Below are positions 62,815 to 64,000 of a DNA stretch of 64,000 bases, one piece after another. Both the position numbers and the translations under genes were made by a program. Within the stretch, counting starts at the first letter, position 1; every line of letters begins with the position of its first letter. Below the pieces are notes generated by a model. It had not been told where the DNA came from and did no database searches. It saw only the letters and a list, made by a program, of their open reading frames with translations. The DNA is from Zymoseptoria tritici IPO323 (lineage: Eukaryota; Ascomycota; Dothideomycetes; Mycosphaerellales; Mycosphaerellaceae): assembly GCF_000219625.1 (NCBI RefSeq), contig NC_018202.1:434001-498000 (forward strand), read 5' to 3'.

Positions 62815-63877
62815 TCACTTCAATATACCTCCACTTTGGTCGCGGCTGGGTGCTGAGGTCGAACTGCTCGGGTTTTGGGGCCGCGAGGAACTGTAGCCAC
62901 GACGCTTTGAGGAGCACCCAGTAGCACCGCAAGTCAAGTGTCCAATCGTGGAGATCCTCGGCGCCTGCTGACCTCTGCTTGTCGAGATGGAGAATCTGGA
63001 AGTCGGGCAGATGCCTTGCCTGCTGCCGGGCTCTGCTTTTTCCATTATGGTCTGAGTCTGCGCAATCTGGTTCTCTAGAGGTTCCGCCTGCTCGGTATAC
63101 CTATGCGAGCCGGAGAAGTATAACTCTGCTGCACCAGCGCAGAAACGGATGTGTTGGGCCTGGGTCGCATACGCTTCGATGCAATTAATTCGCTCGGATA
63201 CCTCGGGGCCGTTATCGTCGAGGAATGGAAGATCCTTCATCGAATGATAAGCGCGATGGTCGAGATCGGGAACCAGGCACACCGGGTTGGCAGCGTTCCA
63301 AAGTGAAGTGGATATCAGCAGCATGTCGGGGACCATGTAGCCGGCCGCCAATGTCATAGCTGTGGCGAGACAGGCAATGGAGTCCGCACATTCGCCTTAG
63401 TCGACCATCTTGGGAGCACTTTGAGCGTAGCCTTCCAGATCCGGAGTGGAGATATGCTGCTTGGGGTGGGATTTGACTACAACCGGGTCCTTAAGCAGGT
63501 CGTTGGCCAGGAACTCACTTGGACGGCAGAAAGTGGTGATCACATCTCGTGCGAGCTCGAGCCTCTGGAGGCAAGTGCCATTTGCTCCCAGAATGGCGCC
63601 ATGGTAATGATGGACTTGCTGTCGCGATCGACAGGTCGAGAAAGTGGTCGCACTCGCTTATGCAGGGGATCGACGAGGTCCCGGACAAGTTCGTTGGATG
63701 GCAAGTCGTATAGTCGCTCTCGAATGTCTGCAACTCGAAGTTGCGGTGATGGTCGTGAGGATCAAGAGGGTCGTAGGGATCAGGTGTGGCGATTGTCCTC
63801 GAATTCTGAAACTGCTGGACGGCGGAGAGGACGTTGGTGCTGTCGGTGTTCTCGGTGTTGTTGTCATGTGTGTCCAT
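62815..63877 (-). pseudogene. Hypothetical protein, frameshift and one TAA
   Basis: Minus strand from ATG at 63877 (MDTHDNNTENTDSTNVLS). Shifted readings follow: IRERLYDLPSNELVRDLVD, then SIITMAPFWEQMALASRG near 63600, then from about 63590 one frame (LELARDVITTFCRPSEFL; HPKQHISTPDLEGYAQSAP) to a TAA at 63397-63399. Reading on in the same frame gives 194 codons (AMTLAAGYMVPDMLLISTSL; GPEVSERINCIEAYATQAQ) to the stop at 62815. The TAA fits a CAA codon. Globular, no membrane span, no recognised family. Confidence 0.45.
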
Positions 63878-64000
63878 GTGACCCTCGCTCCCAATGCGGC
63901 CCTGTCAATCTCGACTTCCGCGATCCTGTCCATCACAAAGGTGCTACTCTTCTTTCTGTCCAAGTTCCTGCTGTCTGCCACCGGAACGCTGTATTCCTCG
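63878..64000. other. Window end, probable promoter or upstream exon of the 63877 gene
   Basis: A minus frame from 63981 covers this stretch (MADSRNLDRKKSSTFVMDR). It may be the true N-terminus if a shift or an intron lies near 63880. The sequence ends before this can be judged. Confidence 0.25.

Noticed and set aside
1..64000. tRNA genes, rRNA genes and telomeric TTAGGG arrays
   Set aside because: No cloverleaf with a GGTTCGA-type arm, no rRNA-like conserved blocks and no tandem TTAGGG found on reading both strands by eye.

Overview
The window reads as nuclear DNA of a filamentous ascomycete (Pezizomycotina; a Dothideomycete is my guess from the style of the proteins, not something the sequence proves). 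The supports are short spliceosomal introns of about 50-125 nt with GTANNN donors and CTAAC/CTGAC branch sites, a Ty1/copia retrotransposon with a half-tRNA primer site, eukaryotic protein fragments, and blocks of DNA carrying the transition signature of repeat-induced point mutation (RIP: C-to-T at CpA on either strand, leaving stop-riddled TpA-rich DNA). There are no operons and I see no rRNA, tRNA or CRISPR array. The longest uninterrupted reading frame is 294 codons and most loci are broken, so this looks like a gene-poor, repeat-rich accessory or subtelomeric segment.

Layout: 1-1565 is a RIP-degraded relic. 1.6-11.1 kb holds a series of broken genes, including the N-terminal piece of a PP4 regulatory subunit 3 (Psy2/SMEK), an LP-E-R F-box-like gene half inside a RIP tract, and several unknown minus-strand genes. 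11350-17705 is a complete but dead copia element (171-bp LTRs, 5-bp GCATC target duplication). 17.7-31.2 kb holds an open shugoshin-like coiled-coil gene (24738), a degraded second copy (17950) and a third scrap (26690), the first member of a two-exon membrane-protein family (19532), a RIP tract (21.2-22.1 kb) and the longest open gene (27780-28664, a basic/acidic nuclear-type protein). 31-48 kb contains the second member of the two-exon family (34526-35112), a sirtuin relic, a WD40-like relic, a 75-bp-repeat acidic protein, a truncated prefoldin-4 gene and several unknown genes. 48733-54053 is an integrase-encoding DNA element with 44-bp terminal inverted repeats and a 4-bp TTTC duplication, inserted in a frame that otherwise runs on into a polyglutamine tract. 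54-64 kb has a 15/16-bp minisatellite, another RIP tract, a sugar-transporter scrap and more broken genes.

The genes do not form a pathway. The recurring theme is duplication followed by decay: partial copies of core eukaryotic genes (shugoshin, prefoldin 4, PP4R3, sirtuin) lie among unknown genes that in at least nine places are interrupted by a single TAA or TAG exactly where a CAA or CAG codon would fit, which is what light RIP of gene duplicates would produce. The two most notable objects are the TIR element, whose introns and spacers are filled with a GCTCGTA motif, and the copia element, whose two LTRs carry complementary halves of the mutated tract.
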